DNA of 64,000 nt from CAZYSK01 sp964649415 (GTDB lineage: Bacteria > Chloroflexota > Anaerolineae > B4-G1), in assembly GCA_964649415.1 (NCBI GenBank), contig CAZYSK010000019.1, positions 22,154 to 86,153 of the forward strand, given 5' to 3'. The notes under the pieces were generated by a model, which worked only from the letters and a program-made list of their open reading frames with translations, was not told the origin of the DNA and made no database searches. This document shows positions 33,399-41,930 of the stretch, one piece after another; position 1 is the first letter of the stretch, and each line of letters begins with the position of its first letter. The position numbers were made by a program, and so were the translations under genes.

Positions 33399-34282
33399 GC
33401 CCCAGACTCCATCGGATTGGTACAATCCGCCGGATTGGAACGATCCGCCGGATCAGAACAATCCACCTCTGCCAGGCAGGCCACGATCGCGCGCTCCGTT
33501 TCGATACCCTGTACGCCCAGCCCCCACCAACCCAGGAACTCGATGTTGCCAGCCGGCCCGCGCAGAGGCGACGGCATCAACCCACACAGGCCCAGATCCA
33601 GATCGCCGGCCACGCGCAGCACGTGTTCTAGCACGCGCCGGTGCACGTCGGGGTCACGTACCACCCCACCCTTCCCAACCTCCCGCCGGCCCGCCTCGAA
33701 CTGCGGCTTGATCAACGCCACGACCTGAGCAGTGCTTCCCCGTGCCTGCTGTCGAGGACGATCTGGATGTGTAAACCAACGCACCGCCGCCGGGAAGATC
33801 AGGCCCAACGAGATGAATGACACGTCCGCCGTGACCAGGTCCACCGGCTCCGGCAGGATCTCCAGGTAGCGGGCGTTTGTGCGCTCCATCACGACCACAC
33901 GCGGATCGTTCCGCAGCCCCCAGTCCAACTGGCCGTATCCCACGTCAATGGCATACACGCGGCGCGCGCCGTGCTGCAACAGGCAGTCGGTGAAACCGCC
34001 GGTCGAGGCGCCCACGTCGGCCGCCACGACGCCCGCCACGTCCAGCTCGAAGCGCACGACGGCGGCGTCCAGCTTCTCGCCGCCCCGGCCCACGAAGCGC
34101 GGACGCGCCTGCAAGGCGACGTCGGCACCGACCGGCACCCGCGTGCCCGGCTTGTCGGAGACCTGCCCCGCCACGCGCACCAACCCAGCCCGAATCAACC
34201 GTTGGGCCTGCGAACGGCTCCCGGTCAACCCCCGCTCGACCAGCAAAACGTCCAAGCGTTCCTTCGCCCGTTTCTTGACCAC
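33395..34282 (-). CDS. tlyA: TlyA-family rRNA methyltransferase / hemolysin-like
   Basis: 295 residues from the GTG at 34282, which lies just after a promoter; the longer frame crosses that promoter and a palindrome. S4 RNA-binding domain first (RLDVLLVERGLTGSRSQAQR), then FtsJ-like methyltransferase with VAADVGASTGGFTDCLL (SAM site), VDLVTADVSFISL, and VALIKPQFEAGR. TlyA 2'-O-methylates cytidine in rRNA. The C-terminal 20 residues (DCSDPADRSNPADCTNP) are encoded by an 18-bp palindromic minirepeat. First gene of tlyA-kinase-MFS, each overlapping the next. Confidence 0.9.
   Translation of the reverse strand: MVKKRAKERLDVLLVERGLTGSRSQAQRLIRAGLVRVAGQVSDKPGTRVPVGADVALQARPRFVGRGGEKLDAAVVRFELDVAGVVAADVGASTGGFTDCLLQHGARRVYAIDVGYGQLDWGLRNDPRVVVMERTNARYLEILPEPVDLVTADVSFISLGLIFPAAVRWFTHPDRPRQQARGSTAQVVALIKPQFEAGRREVGKGGVVRDPDVHRRVLEHVLRVAGDLDLGLCGLMPSPLRGPAGNIEFLGWWGLGVQGIETERAIVACLAEVDCSDPADRSNPADCTNPMESGA
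33413..33466. repeat. 18-bp GGATTGGTACAATCC minirepeat, three units, at the 3' end of tlyA
   Basis: Three imperfect palindromic units with an 18-base period. A single perfect copy of the same unit (19 bp) is in secD at 38598-38616. Confidence 0.85.
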
Positions 34283-34291
34283 GCCAACACA

Positions 34292-34320
34292 ATCATACCC
34301 CAAGAACGAAGCAAAGGCAA
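34292..34320 (-). promoter_or_regulatory. Promoter for tlyA (minus)
   Basis: TTGCCT (34320-34315), 17-base spacer, TATGAT (34297-34292). The GTG at 34282 is about ten bases from the -10, so little or no leader. Confidence 0.6.
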
Positions 34321-34367
34321 GACCAGACCTGACCGACTTTCCGAAACTCGTCAGGTCGGCACCCTGT

Positions 34368-34396
34368 TTGCCGAAACAGACCATATCTGGTATCAT
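34368..34396 (+). promoter_or_regulatory. Promoter for the prenyltransferase-mevalonate kinase operon
   Basis: TTGCCG (34368-34373), 17-base spacer, TATCAT (34391-34396). Confidence 0.55.
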
Positions 34397-34421
34397 CGCG
34401 GATAACGTGCATCCGGCGGTG

Positions 34422-34443
34422 CACTGCGACGCACTTCGCAGTG
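34422..34443 (+). promoter_or_regulatory. Leader hairpin upstream of the prenyltransferase gene
   Basis: CACTGCGA and TCGCAGTG enclose CGCACT, with further flanking pairing (TGCA on both sides). It lies in the predicted 5' leader, about 40 bases before the GTG start. Confidence 0.45.
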
Positions 34444-34485
34444 TGCAAGGGTGCCTGCATGCGCATTCTCTTGGAGGTCAATAGC

Positions 34486-35361
34486 GTGCTCGTCGAATTA
34501 GTCAAAACCATGCGGCCCAAGCAATGGATCAAGAGCATCTTCGTCTTCGCGCCTCTCGTCTTCGACGTCAAGCTCTTCGATATGAATTACCTGGCGCGCA
34601 CCGTCGCCGGCTTCGCCCTACTGTGCGCCATCTCTGGAACCGTCTACATCATCAACGACCTGGCCGACATCGAGAAGGACCGCCAACATCCCAAGAAACG
34701 CAATCGGCCCCTCGCCAGCGGCCGGCTGTCGACCGGCGTGGCCATCATCACAGCGGTGCTGATCCCCCTCGTCGCGCTGCCGCTGGGCTTCCTGCTCGAC
34801 CCGGTCTTCGCGGTCATCCTGCTCGGATACCTGCTGATGCAGATCGCCTACTCCTTCTGGCTCAAAGACGTGGTCATCATCGACGTGATGGTCATCGCGG
34901 CCGGCTTCGTGCTCCGCGTGGCGGCTGGTGTGCCACTGGTGGCGGCAGAGCGCTTCTCGCCCTGGCTCTACATCTGCATGACACTGGGGGCACTCCTGAT
35001 TGGCTTTGGCAAACGGCGCCACGAACTGGTGCTGCTGAAGGACAACGCCAATATGCACCGCCAGAGCCTGGAGGACTACAACCTGCCGCTGCTCGACCAG
35101 GCGATCAACATCGTCACGTCCTCGACACTCGTGGCCTATGCTCTCTACACCTTCTCCGCCGAGGGTCTGCCATCCAATCACGTGATGATGCTGACCATCC
35201 CCTTCGTCCTGTACGGTCTCTTCCGGTATCTCTACCTGATCCACGTCAAGGGAGTGGGCGGCGCGCCCGAGGAAATCGTGCTGTCGGATCGCCCGTTCCA
35301 GGCCACGCTGATGCTCTGGGGGCTAAGTGTGGTCACGGTGATGTACTTCCTGAGACCCTAA
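34486..35361 (+). CDS. UbiA-family prenyltransferase, decaprenyl-phosphate phosphoribosyltransferase-like
   Basis: 291 residues from a GTG at 34486 (GGAGG eight bases upstream). It has the UbiA metal motif N57-D58-x2-D61-x3-D65 followed by HPKKRNRPLASG, the exact layout of decaprenyl-phosphate phosphoribosyltransferases, which join PRPP to a polyprenyl phosphate. About nine membrane segments. The second site is less obvious (GFGKRRHEL). The mevalonate kinase gene starts two bases after its stop. It may make a polyprenyl-phosphate pentose donor for the membrane glycosyltransferases on the other strand; that link is inference. Confidence 0.8.
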   Translation: MLVELVKTMRPKQWIKSIFVFAPLVFDVKLFDMNYLARTVAGFALLCAISGTVYIINDLADIEKDRQHPKKRNRPLASGRLSTGVAIITAVLIPLVALPLGFLLDPVFAVILLGYLLMQIAYSFWLKDVVIIDVMVIAAGFVLRVAAGVPLVAAERFSPWLYICMTLGALLIGFGKRRHELVLLKDNANMHRQSLEDYNLPLLDQAINIVTSSTLVAYALYTFSAEGLPSNHVMMLTIPFVLYGLFRYLYLIHVKGVGGAPEEIVLSDRPFQATLMLWGLSVVTVMYFLRP

Positions 35362-35363
35362 AT

Positions 35364-36365
35364 ATGGCATCCGTACCGCTCCAATCATCCGCTCCAGGCA
35401 AAGTCATCTTGTTCGGCGAGCACGCAGTCGTCTACGGAAGACCCGCTATCGCCGTGCCGGTGACGCAGGTGCGGGCCACCGTGACGGCGGCGACCGCTCC
35501 CCCCGCCAGCGGGCTGACGCTCGTCGCCTCCGATCTTGCGGCGGATACACCACATCCGGCGGATAGCCCACGTCCGGCGGACAGCCCACGTCCGATGCAA
35601 TTCGCCCTGGCTACGGCCCCGGAGGATGAGCCATTGTCGGCCGCTGCACGGCTCACGCTGGCACACTTATCGGCCCCCGAGCCCGACGCGACGCTCACAA
35701 TCAGCTCTACGATTCCCATCGCCAGCGGGATGGGCAGTGGGGCGGCTGTGTCCGCCGCACTCATCCGCGCGCTGGCGGCCTTCCTGGGGCGAACGTTGGA
35801 ACCGTCGGAGACGAGCGAGCTCGTGTTCAAGATCGAGAAGATCCACCATGGCACACCCAGCGGGATCGACAACACCGTCGTCGTCTACGAACGGCCCGTG
35901 TTCTTCGTCCGCGGGCAGCCGATCGAGCGCCTGTCCGTCGCCGCGCCCTTCACACTGATCATCGCTGACACCAGCATTCCCAGCTCCACCAAGGTCGCCG
36001 TGGAGCACGTGCGCCGGGCCTGGACGCGCACCCCTGCCCACTACGACGCTCTATTCGACCAGATCGGCGACCTGGCTGACGAGGCCCGGCGGGCGATTGA
36101 GACGGGTGACAGCGAGGCGTTGGGGGCCCTCATGTCCGAGAACCACGCCCTGCTCATCGAGCTGGACGTCTCATCGCCGGAACTGGACGAACTGGTGGAC
36201 GTAGCGCGCTTCGCTGGCGCGCAAGGGGCCAAGCTCTCAGGTGCAGGGTTGGGCGGAAACATAATCGCGCTGGTGGAGGACGAGCTTGCTGTGGAAGTCG
36301 AAGAGGCTCTAATCGAGGCGGGGGCCAAGCGAGTGATTCGCACCATGGTCTCGGCAACGGAGTAG
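35364..36365 (+). CDS. mvk: Mevalonate kinase
   Basis: 333 residues. The three GHMP motifs are present: PGKVILFGEHAVVYGRPAIA (about 10-29), PIASGMGSGAAVSAA (about 115-130), and AKLSGAGLGGNIIAL near the C-terminus. It phosphorylates mevalonate in isoprenoid synthesis. An in-frame insert (ADTPHPADSPRPADSPRP) from an 18-bp minirepeat lies in a surface loop near residue 60-77. It sits two bases after the prenyltransferase and four before IPK, so the three are one operon. Confidence 0.92.
   Translation: MASVPLQSSAPGKVILFGEHAVVYGRPAIAVPVTQVRATVTAATAPPASGLTLVASDLAADTPHPADSPRPADSPRPMQFALATAPEDEPLSAAARLTLAHLSAPEPDATLTISSTIPIASGMGSGAAVSAALIRALAAFLGRTLEPSETSELVFKIEKIHHGTPSGIDNTVVVYERPVFFVRGQPIERLSVAAPFTLIIADTSIPSSTKVAVEHVRRAWTRTPAHYDALFDQIGDLADEARRAIETGDSEALGALMSENHALLIELDVSSPELDELVDVARFAGAQGAKLSGAGLGGNIIALVEDELAVEVEEALIEAGAKRVIRTMVSATE
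35542..35597. repeat. 18-bp CGGA...TCCG minirepeat, three units, in mvk
   Basis: CGGATAGCCCACGTCCGG-type units with an 18-base period encode ADSPRP repeats. Confidence 0.85.
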
Positions 36366-36369
36366 ACAC

Positions 36370-37230
36370 ATGTCCCAGAATATCCGCAATGTCCACGTTT
36401 TCCTCAAACTCGGTGGATCTCTCATCACCGACAAGTCGCGCCCCTCCACCCCCCGGCGGGAGACGATCACCCGCCTGGCCAAGGAGGTGCGCCAGGTGCT
36501 GGACGCAGCCCCCGACATGACGCTCCTGATCGGGCATGGATCCGGGTCCTTCGGGCACTGGGCAGCCAAGCCATACGGCACGCGCCAAGGCGTGCAGACC
36601 CCCGCGCAGTGGCGCGGCTACGCCGGGGTGGCCGCCGCGGCAGCCCGGCTCAACCGCATCGTGACCGACGCTTTCCTCGGGGCCGGCGTTCCCGTGTTGA
36701 GCGTACCGCCTTCAGCCTCCGCCCGCTGCCAAGACGGCGTGCTGCAGCACATGGACACCCACCCGATCCACGTGGCTCTGGCGCAAGGCCTGGTGCCGCT
36801 GGTCTACGGCGACGTGGCGGCGGACGACGTGCGCGGGGGTACCATCATCTCGACCGAGGACATCTTCGTCTACCTGGCCGACGAACTGCGCCCGGGTCGC
36901 ATCCTGCTGCTGGGCGAAGTGGCGGGCGTGCTGGATTCAGACGGCGCTGTGGTGCCACATATCACGCCGGCCGATATGCCCGCCCTGCAGGCAGCGCTGA
37001 CCGGGTCCGAGCGGGTGGACGTCACCGGCGGCATGGCGGACAAGGTAGCGCGCATGGTTGAATTGGTACAACGCCACCCAGAGTCGCGCGGACACATTCT
37101 CACTGGTGCCGAAGCGGGACTGTTGGTCCAGGTGTTGCTGGAAACACCACCTTCCCCTGGAAAGGGGCCGGGCACACAGATCGCGGCAGGGCAAGACTCG
37201 ACGACCTGGCAGGCCCACAAGTCCAGGTAG
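36370..37230 (+). CDS. ipk: Isopentenyl phosphate kinase
   Basis: 286 residues of the amino-acid kinase fold: LKLGGSLITDKSRPSTPR (about 12-29), LIGHGSGSFGHWAAKPYGT with the catalytic-type His, VYGDVAADDVRGGTIISTED, and DVTGGMADKVARMVEL. IPK turns isopentenyl phosphate into IPP, the last step of the alternative mevalonate route known from archaea and some Chloroflexota. With mevalonate kinase alongside it suggests that route; the decarboxylase is not in the window. The last 25 residues are low-complexity. Confidence 0.9.
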   Translation: MSQNIRNVHVFLKLGGSLITDKSRPSTPRRETITRLAKEVRQVLDAAPDMTLLIGHGSGSFGHWAAKPYGTRQGVQTPAQWRGYAGVAAAAARLNRIVTDAFLGAGVPVLSVPPSASARCQDGVLQHMDTHPIHVALAQGLVPLVYGDVAADDVRGGTIISTEDIFVYLADELRPGRILLLGEVAGVLDSDGAVVPHITPADMPALQAALTGSERVDVTGGMADKVARMVELVQRHPESRGHILTGAEAGLLVQVLLETPPSPGKGPGTQIAAGQDSTTWQAHKSR

Positions 37231-37256
37231 GCACAGGCCCAGGCAGGCACGAGGCC

Positions 37257-37342
37257 GGGCGGGTACGAGCCCCGCCCCTACTTGCCCCAGGCTGGAAGGC
37301 GCGCCTCCTGCAAGACCGGGCGGGTACAAGACCCGCCCCTAC
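37257..37342. repeat. Two GTAG-type REP palindromes
   Basis: On the minus strand each starts with GTAG followed by a GC-rich stem (GGGGCGGG...CCCGCCC): 37257-37281 and 37318-37342. The GTAG tetranucleotide is typical of REP elements served by RAYT transposases. They lie between ipk and the secD promoter and may end ipk transcription. Confidence 0.7.
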
Positions 37343-37366
37343 CGTGACGTATGGCGCTGCGGCGGA

Positions 37367-37395
37367 TTGACACAACTGCCCCACCCGGTTATAAT
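37367..37395 (+). promoter_or_regulatory. Consensus sigma70-type promoter for secDF
   Basis: TTGACA (37367-37372), 17-base spacer, TATAAT (37390-37395): both hexamers are perfect. Confidence 0.85.
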
Positions 37396-37513
37396 CTGCC
37401 CACTATTCCGATATTCCGACAACTAGCACATCACGACCAATCCTCAAGAGGCGGATCGTGCCGACGCCGACACGCAAGCGGTCGGCGCATCCGCGCGCTT
37501 CGAAAGGAACGCT

Positions 37514-39544
37514 ATGAGAAAACCCACAACCTGGCAGCTCGCCATCATCATTCTTATCGCGATCGTGGCCCTGTTTGTGGACCTGGACATCGATCATCCA
37601 GCCTGGGCAGAGAACCTGGTCTTCTGGCAACCGGCAGAACAGCGGGACATCGCGCTACGGTTAGGACTTGACCTGCAAGGCGGTCTCCAGGTCCTGCTGG
37701 CCGCCGACGCACAGGCGGGACAGGAGCTAGACGCCGCCTCGATGGAGACCGCCCGCCGCATCGTCGAGAACCGCGTCAACAGCCTGGGCTTGACCGAGCC
37801 AATCGTGCAGGCCCAGGGCGAACGCCGCATCATCGTCGAATTGCCCGGTATCGAAAACCCAGAGCAGGCCGTGGAGACAATCAAGGGCACGGCACTGCTG
37901 GAGTTTGTGGATGCCGGCAACGTTCCCCTGGCACCCGGGACCGTCATCACGACGACGATGGGAGGACCGAGTGGAGGCATGGCAGGCGCGGAGATGACGT
38001 CCACTACCCCGGTCAGCCCAACGGAGACCGTCCTTGAAAGCGGCGAAGCGGCAGAGGAAGCGTTGCCCCCTATGCCAGCAGACCCCCTCGAACGCAGCGA
38101 CATGTACAGTGCACCGGCTGCGCTGCAGATCGACGTGGGCACGCTGTACACCGCCACGATCTCAACCACGCAGGGCGATATCGTCGTGGCGCTCGACCCG
38201 GCTGCCGCTCCACAGACCGTCAACAACTTCGTCTTCCTGGCTCAGCAAGGCTTCTACGACGGGCTGACGTTCCACCGGGTGGAGCCCGGCTTCGTGATCC
38301 AGGGCGGGGACCCGCTGGGCACTGGTGGAGGAGGCCCCGGCTACACCATACCGGCAGAGATCGGTCTGCCCCACGTCGAGGGCGCGATCGCCATGGCCCG
38401 CCTGGGGGACGAGATGAACCCGGAGCGCGCATCCAGCGGCAGCCAGTTCTACATCACGCTGGCGCCGACACCCCAACTGGACGGTGCATACACCGTCTTT
38501 GGGCAAGTGAGCGCCGGGATGGACGTCGTCCAATCCATCGCCATCGGCGACCTGATCGAGGCGATCACGATCGTACCGACCGTCGAGAGTCTCGCCGGCG
38601 GATTGGTACAATCCGCGAGCGCCGTCGTGGCCCCACAACCCGCGGCACCTCCGGCGTCTGGCGCGAAGGTCTACGAGACGATACTCACCGGCGCCGACGT
38701 GAAGAACGTGGGGCTCGACCGCACAGAGCAGAACGAATACATCATTCCTTTCGAGCTCAACGCCGAAGCCACTCAGGTGTTCGCTGATTACACCGGTTCT
38801 CACGTGGGGCAGTTTCTGTGTATCGTGCTAGACAAAGCAATCCTCTCCTGCCCAAGCGTGAGGGAGCCGATCCCCGACGGGCAGGCCTCCATCTCCGGCG
38901 AGTTCACGTTCGACGCGGCCCGCCAACTGGCAATCCAACTGCGCTACGGCGCGCTCCCCGTCCCGCTGCGCGTCGAGAGCTTCAACCGCATCGGCGCGAC
39001 GCTGGGTGCCGAGTCAGTGGAGCGGTCCGTCCGTGCCGGGGTGATCGGCCTGGTTATCGTGCTGCTGTTCATGCTGGTATACTACCGGCTGCCAGGCGGC
39101 CTGGCCGACCTGGCGCTGATCATCTACGTATTGCTCAACTTCGCGCTCTACAAGCTGGTCCCGATCACGCTCACGCTACCCGGTATCGCCGGCTTCATCC
39201 TCTCATCGGGGATGGCGGTAGATGCCAACATCCTCATTTTCGAGCGCATGAAGGAGGAACTGCGCCGCGGGCGGGGCTTGACCACCGCCATAGAGATCGG
39301 CTTCAGCCGCGCGTGGCCATCCATTCGAGATGGGCAGATCTCGACGCTGATCATCTGCGCGATTCTCTTCTTCTTCGGCACCAACTTCGGGGCCAGCATC
39401 GTCAAGGGCTTCGCCATCACACTGGCCATCGGCACGTTTGTCAACATTTTCACAGCCGTCTTCGCCACGCGGACCTTCGTCCGCCAGGTGGCCGAGGTGG
39501 CCGGCCGGTGGGTTGCCGAGCGCAAGTGGCTGCTGGGGGTATAA
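37514..39544 (+). CDS. secD: SecD with an inserted cyclophilin-type peptidyl-prolyl isomerase domain
   Basis: 676 residues; ordinary SecD is shorter. Residues 1-135 are the first membrane segment and P1 base (LGLDLQGGLQVLL, IVENRVNSLGLTEP, GTALLEFVDAG). Residues 211-358 are a complete cyclophilin domain: FHRVEPGFVIQGGD (253-266, with R255, F260, Q263), SGSQFYITLAP and LDGAYTVFGQV. SecD resumes at about 386 (ILTGADVKNVGLDR), then the five C-terminal membrane segments with GMAVDANILIFERMKEE. The isomerase would face outward, where SecDF helps preproteins emerge. Linkers on both sides are Pro/Ala/Thr-rich, and a 19-bp palindrome lies in the second linker. secF follows after three bases. Confidence 0.92.
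   Translation: MRKPTTWQLAIIILIAIVALFVDLDIDHPAWAENLVFWQPAEQRDIALRLGLDLQGGLQVLLAADAQAGQELDAASMETARRIVENRVNSLGLTEPIVQAQGERRIIVELPGIENPEQAVETIKGTALLEFVDAGNVPLAPGTVITTTMGGPSGGMAGAEMTSTTPVSPTETVLESGEAAEEALPPMPADPLERSDMYSAPAALQIDVGTLYTATISTTQGDIVVALDPAAAPQTVNNFVFLAQQGFYDGLTFHRVEPGFVIQGGDPLGTGGGGPGYTIPAEIGLPHVEGAIAMARLGDEMNPERASSGSQFYITLAPTPQLDGAYTVFGQVSAGMDVVQSIAIGDLIEAITIVPTVESLAGGLVQSASAVVAPQPAAPPASGAKVYETILTGADVKNVGLDRTEQNEYIIPFELNAEATQVFADYTGSHVGQFLCIVLDKAILSCPSVREPIPDGQASISGEFTFDAARQLAIQLRYGALPVPLRVESFNRIGATLGAESVERSVRAGVIGLVIVLLFMLVYYRLPGGLADLALIIYVLLNFALYKLVPITLTLPGIAGFILSSGMAVDANILIFERMKEELRRGRGLTTAIEIGFSRAWPSIRDGQISTLIICAILFFFGTNFGASIVKGFAITLAIGTFVNIFTAVFATRTFVRQVAEVAGRWVAERKWLLGV
38598..38616. 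repeat. Perfect 19-bp palindrome GCGGATTGGTACAATCCGC in secD
   Basis: GCGGATT and AATCCGC arms around GGTAC. It sits in the linker directly after the cyclophilin insert and encodes GGLVQSA. It is the same unit as the minirepeat in tlyA. Confidence 0.85.
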
Positions 39545-39547
39545 ACC

Positions 39548-40483
39548 ATGTTTAACATCGTCGAAAAACGCCGCTGGTACTTCCTCATCTCGGGCATTCT
39601 CGTCGCGCTGAGCATCGTCGCCATGGTCGTCTCGACCATCCGCTTCGGCCAGCCCATGCGAATCGGCATTGACTTCAGCGGTGGCTCTATCTTCGTGCTC
39701 AGTTTTGACCAAGCGGTCAGCGAAGACGACATCCGCGCCGTGTTCGCCGAATATGGCATGGACAGCGCCATCGTGCAGCCGCTGGGCACCCCAGAGGAGC
39801 ACACCTGGCAGGTGCGCACACGCGAGGTCACGGCCGACGAGGTCGGCGGCCTCCTGCTAGCGCTGGAAGAACAGGTAGGGGCCGTGGACCGCGACGCACT
39901 AACCTTCGACACGGTGGAGCCGTCGGTGGGCGGCGAGGTAGCCCGCGCCGCGGGGTTGGCGATACTCGTCGCCGCGCTCGTCATCGTGGCCTTTATGTGG
40001 TTCTCCTTCCGCCGCGTGCCGCACGCCGTCCGCTATGGTATCTGCACCATCGCGGGAATGACCTACAACCTGCTCATCTCCTTCGGGTTCTACGCGCTCA
40101 TGGGCATCGTCGCCGGCTGGGAGGTGGACGCGCTGTTCCTCACCGCCATTCTGACCGTGATCGGCTTCTCAGTGCAGGACGTGATCGTGGTCTTCGACCG
40201 TATCCGCGAGAACATCCCCCGGCACAAGACCGAGTCATACGAGACGGTGGTCAACCGCTCCATCCTGGAGACAATCCACCGCTCGCTGGCGACGCAGCTC
40301 AACGCTATGTTCGTGATGGTCGCCATCATCCTGTTCGGCGGGACGTCGATCAAGCCGTTTATCGCCACGATGCTGGTGGGCATGGTCAGCGAGACCTATT
40401 CAGCCATTTTCATCGCCGTGCCACTGCTGGTCGTCTGGGAGAAAGCCGCCTCCCGGCGAGCCGCAGTGCGGGCGACAGCGTAG
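39548..40483 (+). CDS. secF: SecF, protein translocase subunit
   Basis: 311 residues, six membrane segments. The start follows secD by three bases. Family marks: IGIDFSGGSIFVLSF in the first outward loop, SVGGEVARAAGLAI, and VIGFSVQDVIVVFDRIREN in the fourth/fifth segments. With SecD it uses the proton or sodium gradient to assist export by SecYEG. No unusual insert. Confidence 0.95.
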   Translation: MFNIVEKRRWYFLISGILVALSIVAMVVSTIRFGQPMRIGIDFSGGSIFVLSFDQAVSEDDIRAVFAEYGMDSAIVQPLGTPEEHTWQVRTREVTADEVGGLLLALEEQVGAVDRDALTFDTVEPSVGGEVARAAGLAILVAALVIVAFMWFSFRRVPHAVRYGICTIAGMTYNLLISFGFYALMGIVAGWEVDALFLTAILTVIGFSVQDVIVVFDRIRENIPRHKTESYETVVNRSILETIHRSLATQLNAMFVMVAIILFGGTSIKPFIATMLVGMVSETYSAIFIAVPLLVVWEKAASRRAAVRATA

Positions 40484-40595
40484 GAAAGAGACAAGCGGAC
40501 AGGGGGACACGGGGACAAGGGGACAAGGCGACAAGGCGACAAGGGGACTGGGGGATACAGCCTTTCCACCGCATGCTATCTACCATCCATCACTT

Positions 40596-40624
40596 GTAGG
40601 GGCGCGGTTCCCGCGCCCCTTTTG
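40596..40624 (+). terminator. Terminator-like GTAG REP hairpin after secF
   Basis: GTAGGGGCGCGG, TTC, CCGCGCCCC, then TTTT. The stem is perfect and GC-rich, and the T-run makes it a plausible intrinsic terminator for secDF. It also begins with GTAG like the REP elements. Confidence 0.7.
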
Positions 40625-40759
40625 CCTACTATACCCGCCCGATGCGATCCATCCGTGCCTACCCTATCCCGAAGGCAGAGCCACCCAAGGCTTTCATCCG
40701 CTCGATATCCGACGTCTGACGTTTGACAGCAATCACCTCGACCGGCATCACGCCAGGTT

Positions 40760-40788
40760 TTGCATCCCCCGCAAGTCTGGCATATAAT
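40760..40788 (+). promoter_or_regulatory. Promoter for the response regulator gene
   Basis: TTGCAT (40760-40765), 17-base spacer, TATAAT (40783-40788). Confidence 0.65.
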
Positions 40789-40947
40789 AGGCATAACACC
40801 AATTGAACAGAGTCAGAATCGACAGATGCGGCGCCAGCATCCCCCCCGAAAACGCCCGACCACTCGCCACGAACACACCACCGCGACGAATCTCGCAGGC
40901 CCACGGGCAGCCCCCCGCCTTCCCGTTCTACGCCAGAGGATAGACTC

Positions 40948-41898
40948 ATGGCTAGAGAGAGAATTCTGATTGTAGAGGACGAGAGGGACCTTGCCGAGTT
41001 GATGGACAAGGTGATGAAACAGAGCGGCTACGAAACCTCTGTCGCCTACGACGGTGTCACGGGTCTGAGCCTGGCCCTGGAGGAACGGCCCGATCTGATC
41101 ATCCTGGATCTGCTTCTCCCGAAGATGCACGGGATGCAAATCCTTCATCGGCTGAAAGGGCATCAGCGCAGCGTTCCAGTGGTAATCGTGACAGCCGGTG
41201 GCTCAGAAGACCTGGCCATTGAGGCGCTGCGCCTGGGCGTCAGGGACTACATCAAGAAGCCATTCGGGCTGCAGGAGTTGCAGGACGCGGTCGAACGGGC
41301 GCTGTCAGAGGAGCGGTTGCGCCGCGAGCGGGCTATGCTGACCGAGCAAGTGCTGGTCGCCAACCAGGAACTGGAGCGACGAGTCGGCCAATTCACCGCG
41401 CTGTACGAGGTGGGCCAGGCATTGGTCTCCACCCTGGACCTGGACGGACTACTCGACGCGATACTCCGCGGGGCAAGCCGGGTCCTGGAGGTCAACGTGA
41501 CTTCCATCTTCCTGCTCGACGAGGAAACCGGGGAATTGGTGTTCCGCTCGGGCACAGGAACGGACGCAAGCGTACTCGTCAGCCTGCGGCTGGCGCCCGG
41601 CCAGGGCATCGCGGGCTGGGTAGCCCAGCACGGCGAGCCGCTCCTGGCCCACGACGCCCAGTCCGATCCCCGCTTCAGCCCCGCTTTCGACGAGATAACG
41701 GGCTTCGTCGCCCGCTCCATCCTGTGCGTACCGTTGATGGTCAAGGACCGCGTCATCGGCGTAGTGGAAGCATTGAACAAGCCGCAGCCCGGATTCACCG
41801 AGGACGATACAGGCATACTGCGGTTGCTCGCAGCCCTGGCCGCTGTGTGCATCAACAACGCGCGGTTGTTCGAGGAGACACGCCGCCTGCACCGCTAG
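40948..41898 (+). CDS. Response regulator with GAF output domain
   Basis: 316 residues. Receiver domain 1-120 with acidic pair E10-D11, phospho-acceptor D54 (IILDLLLPK) and the conserved K in DYIKKPFG. A short coiled linker (about 122-150) leads to a GAF domain (about 150-310). There is no DNA-binding or enzymatic output, so it probably signals through protein contacts, possibly with one of the orphan kinases in the window. AGAGGA precedes the ATG. Confidence 0.88.
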   Translation: MARERILIVEDERDLAELMDKVMKQSGYETSVAYDGVTGLSLALEERPDLIILDLLLPKMHGMQILHRLKGHQRSVPVVIVTAGGSEDLAIEALRLGVRDYIKKPFGLQELQDAVERALSEERLRRERAMLTEQVLVANQELERRVGQFTALYEVGQALVSTLDLDGLLDAILRGASRVLEVNVTSIFLLDEETGELVFRSGTGTDASVLVSLRLAPGQGIAGWVAQHGEPLLAHDAQSDPRFSPAFDEITGFVARSILCVPLMVKDRVIGVVEALNKPQPGFTEDDTGILRLLAALAAVCINNARLFEETRRLHR

Positions 41899-41930
41899 AC
41901 CGAGACGCAGTTGACGCAGACAACCCGACC

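Larger units (their letters stand above)
40484..40947. other. Gene-free stretch: short tandem repeat, terminator hairpin, promoter
   Basis: 40494-40550 holds GGACAAGG-type units repeated with a period near nine bases. A GC hairpin with T-run follows (40596-40624), then the promoter at 40760. I see no gene. Confidence 0.6.

Noticed and set aside
34524..35363. N-terminal extension of mevalonate kinase (613-codon frame)
   Set aside because: The first 280 codons are an out-of-frame reading of the UbiA gene; the kinase starts at the ATG at 35364.
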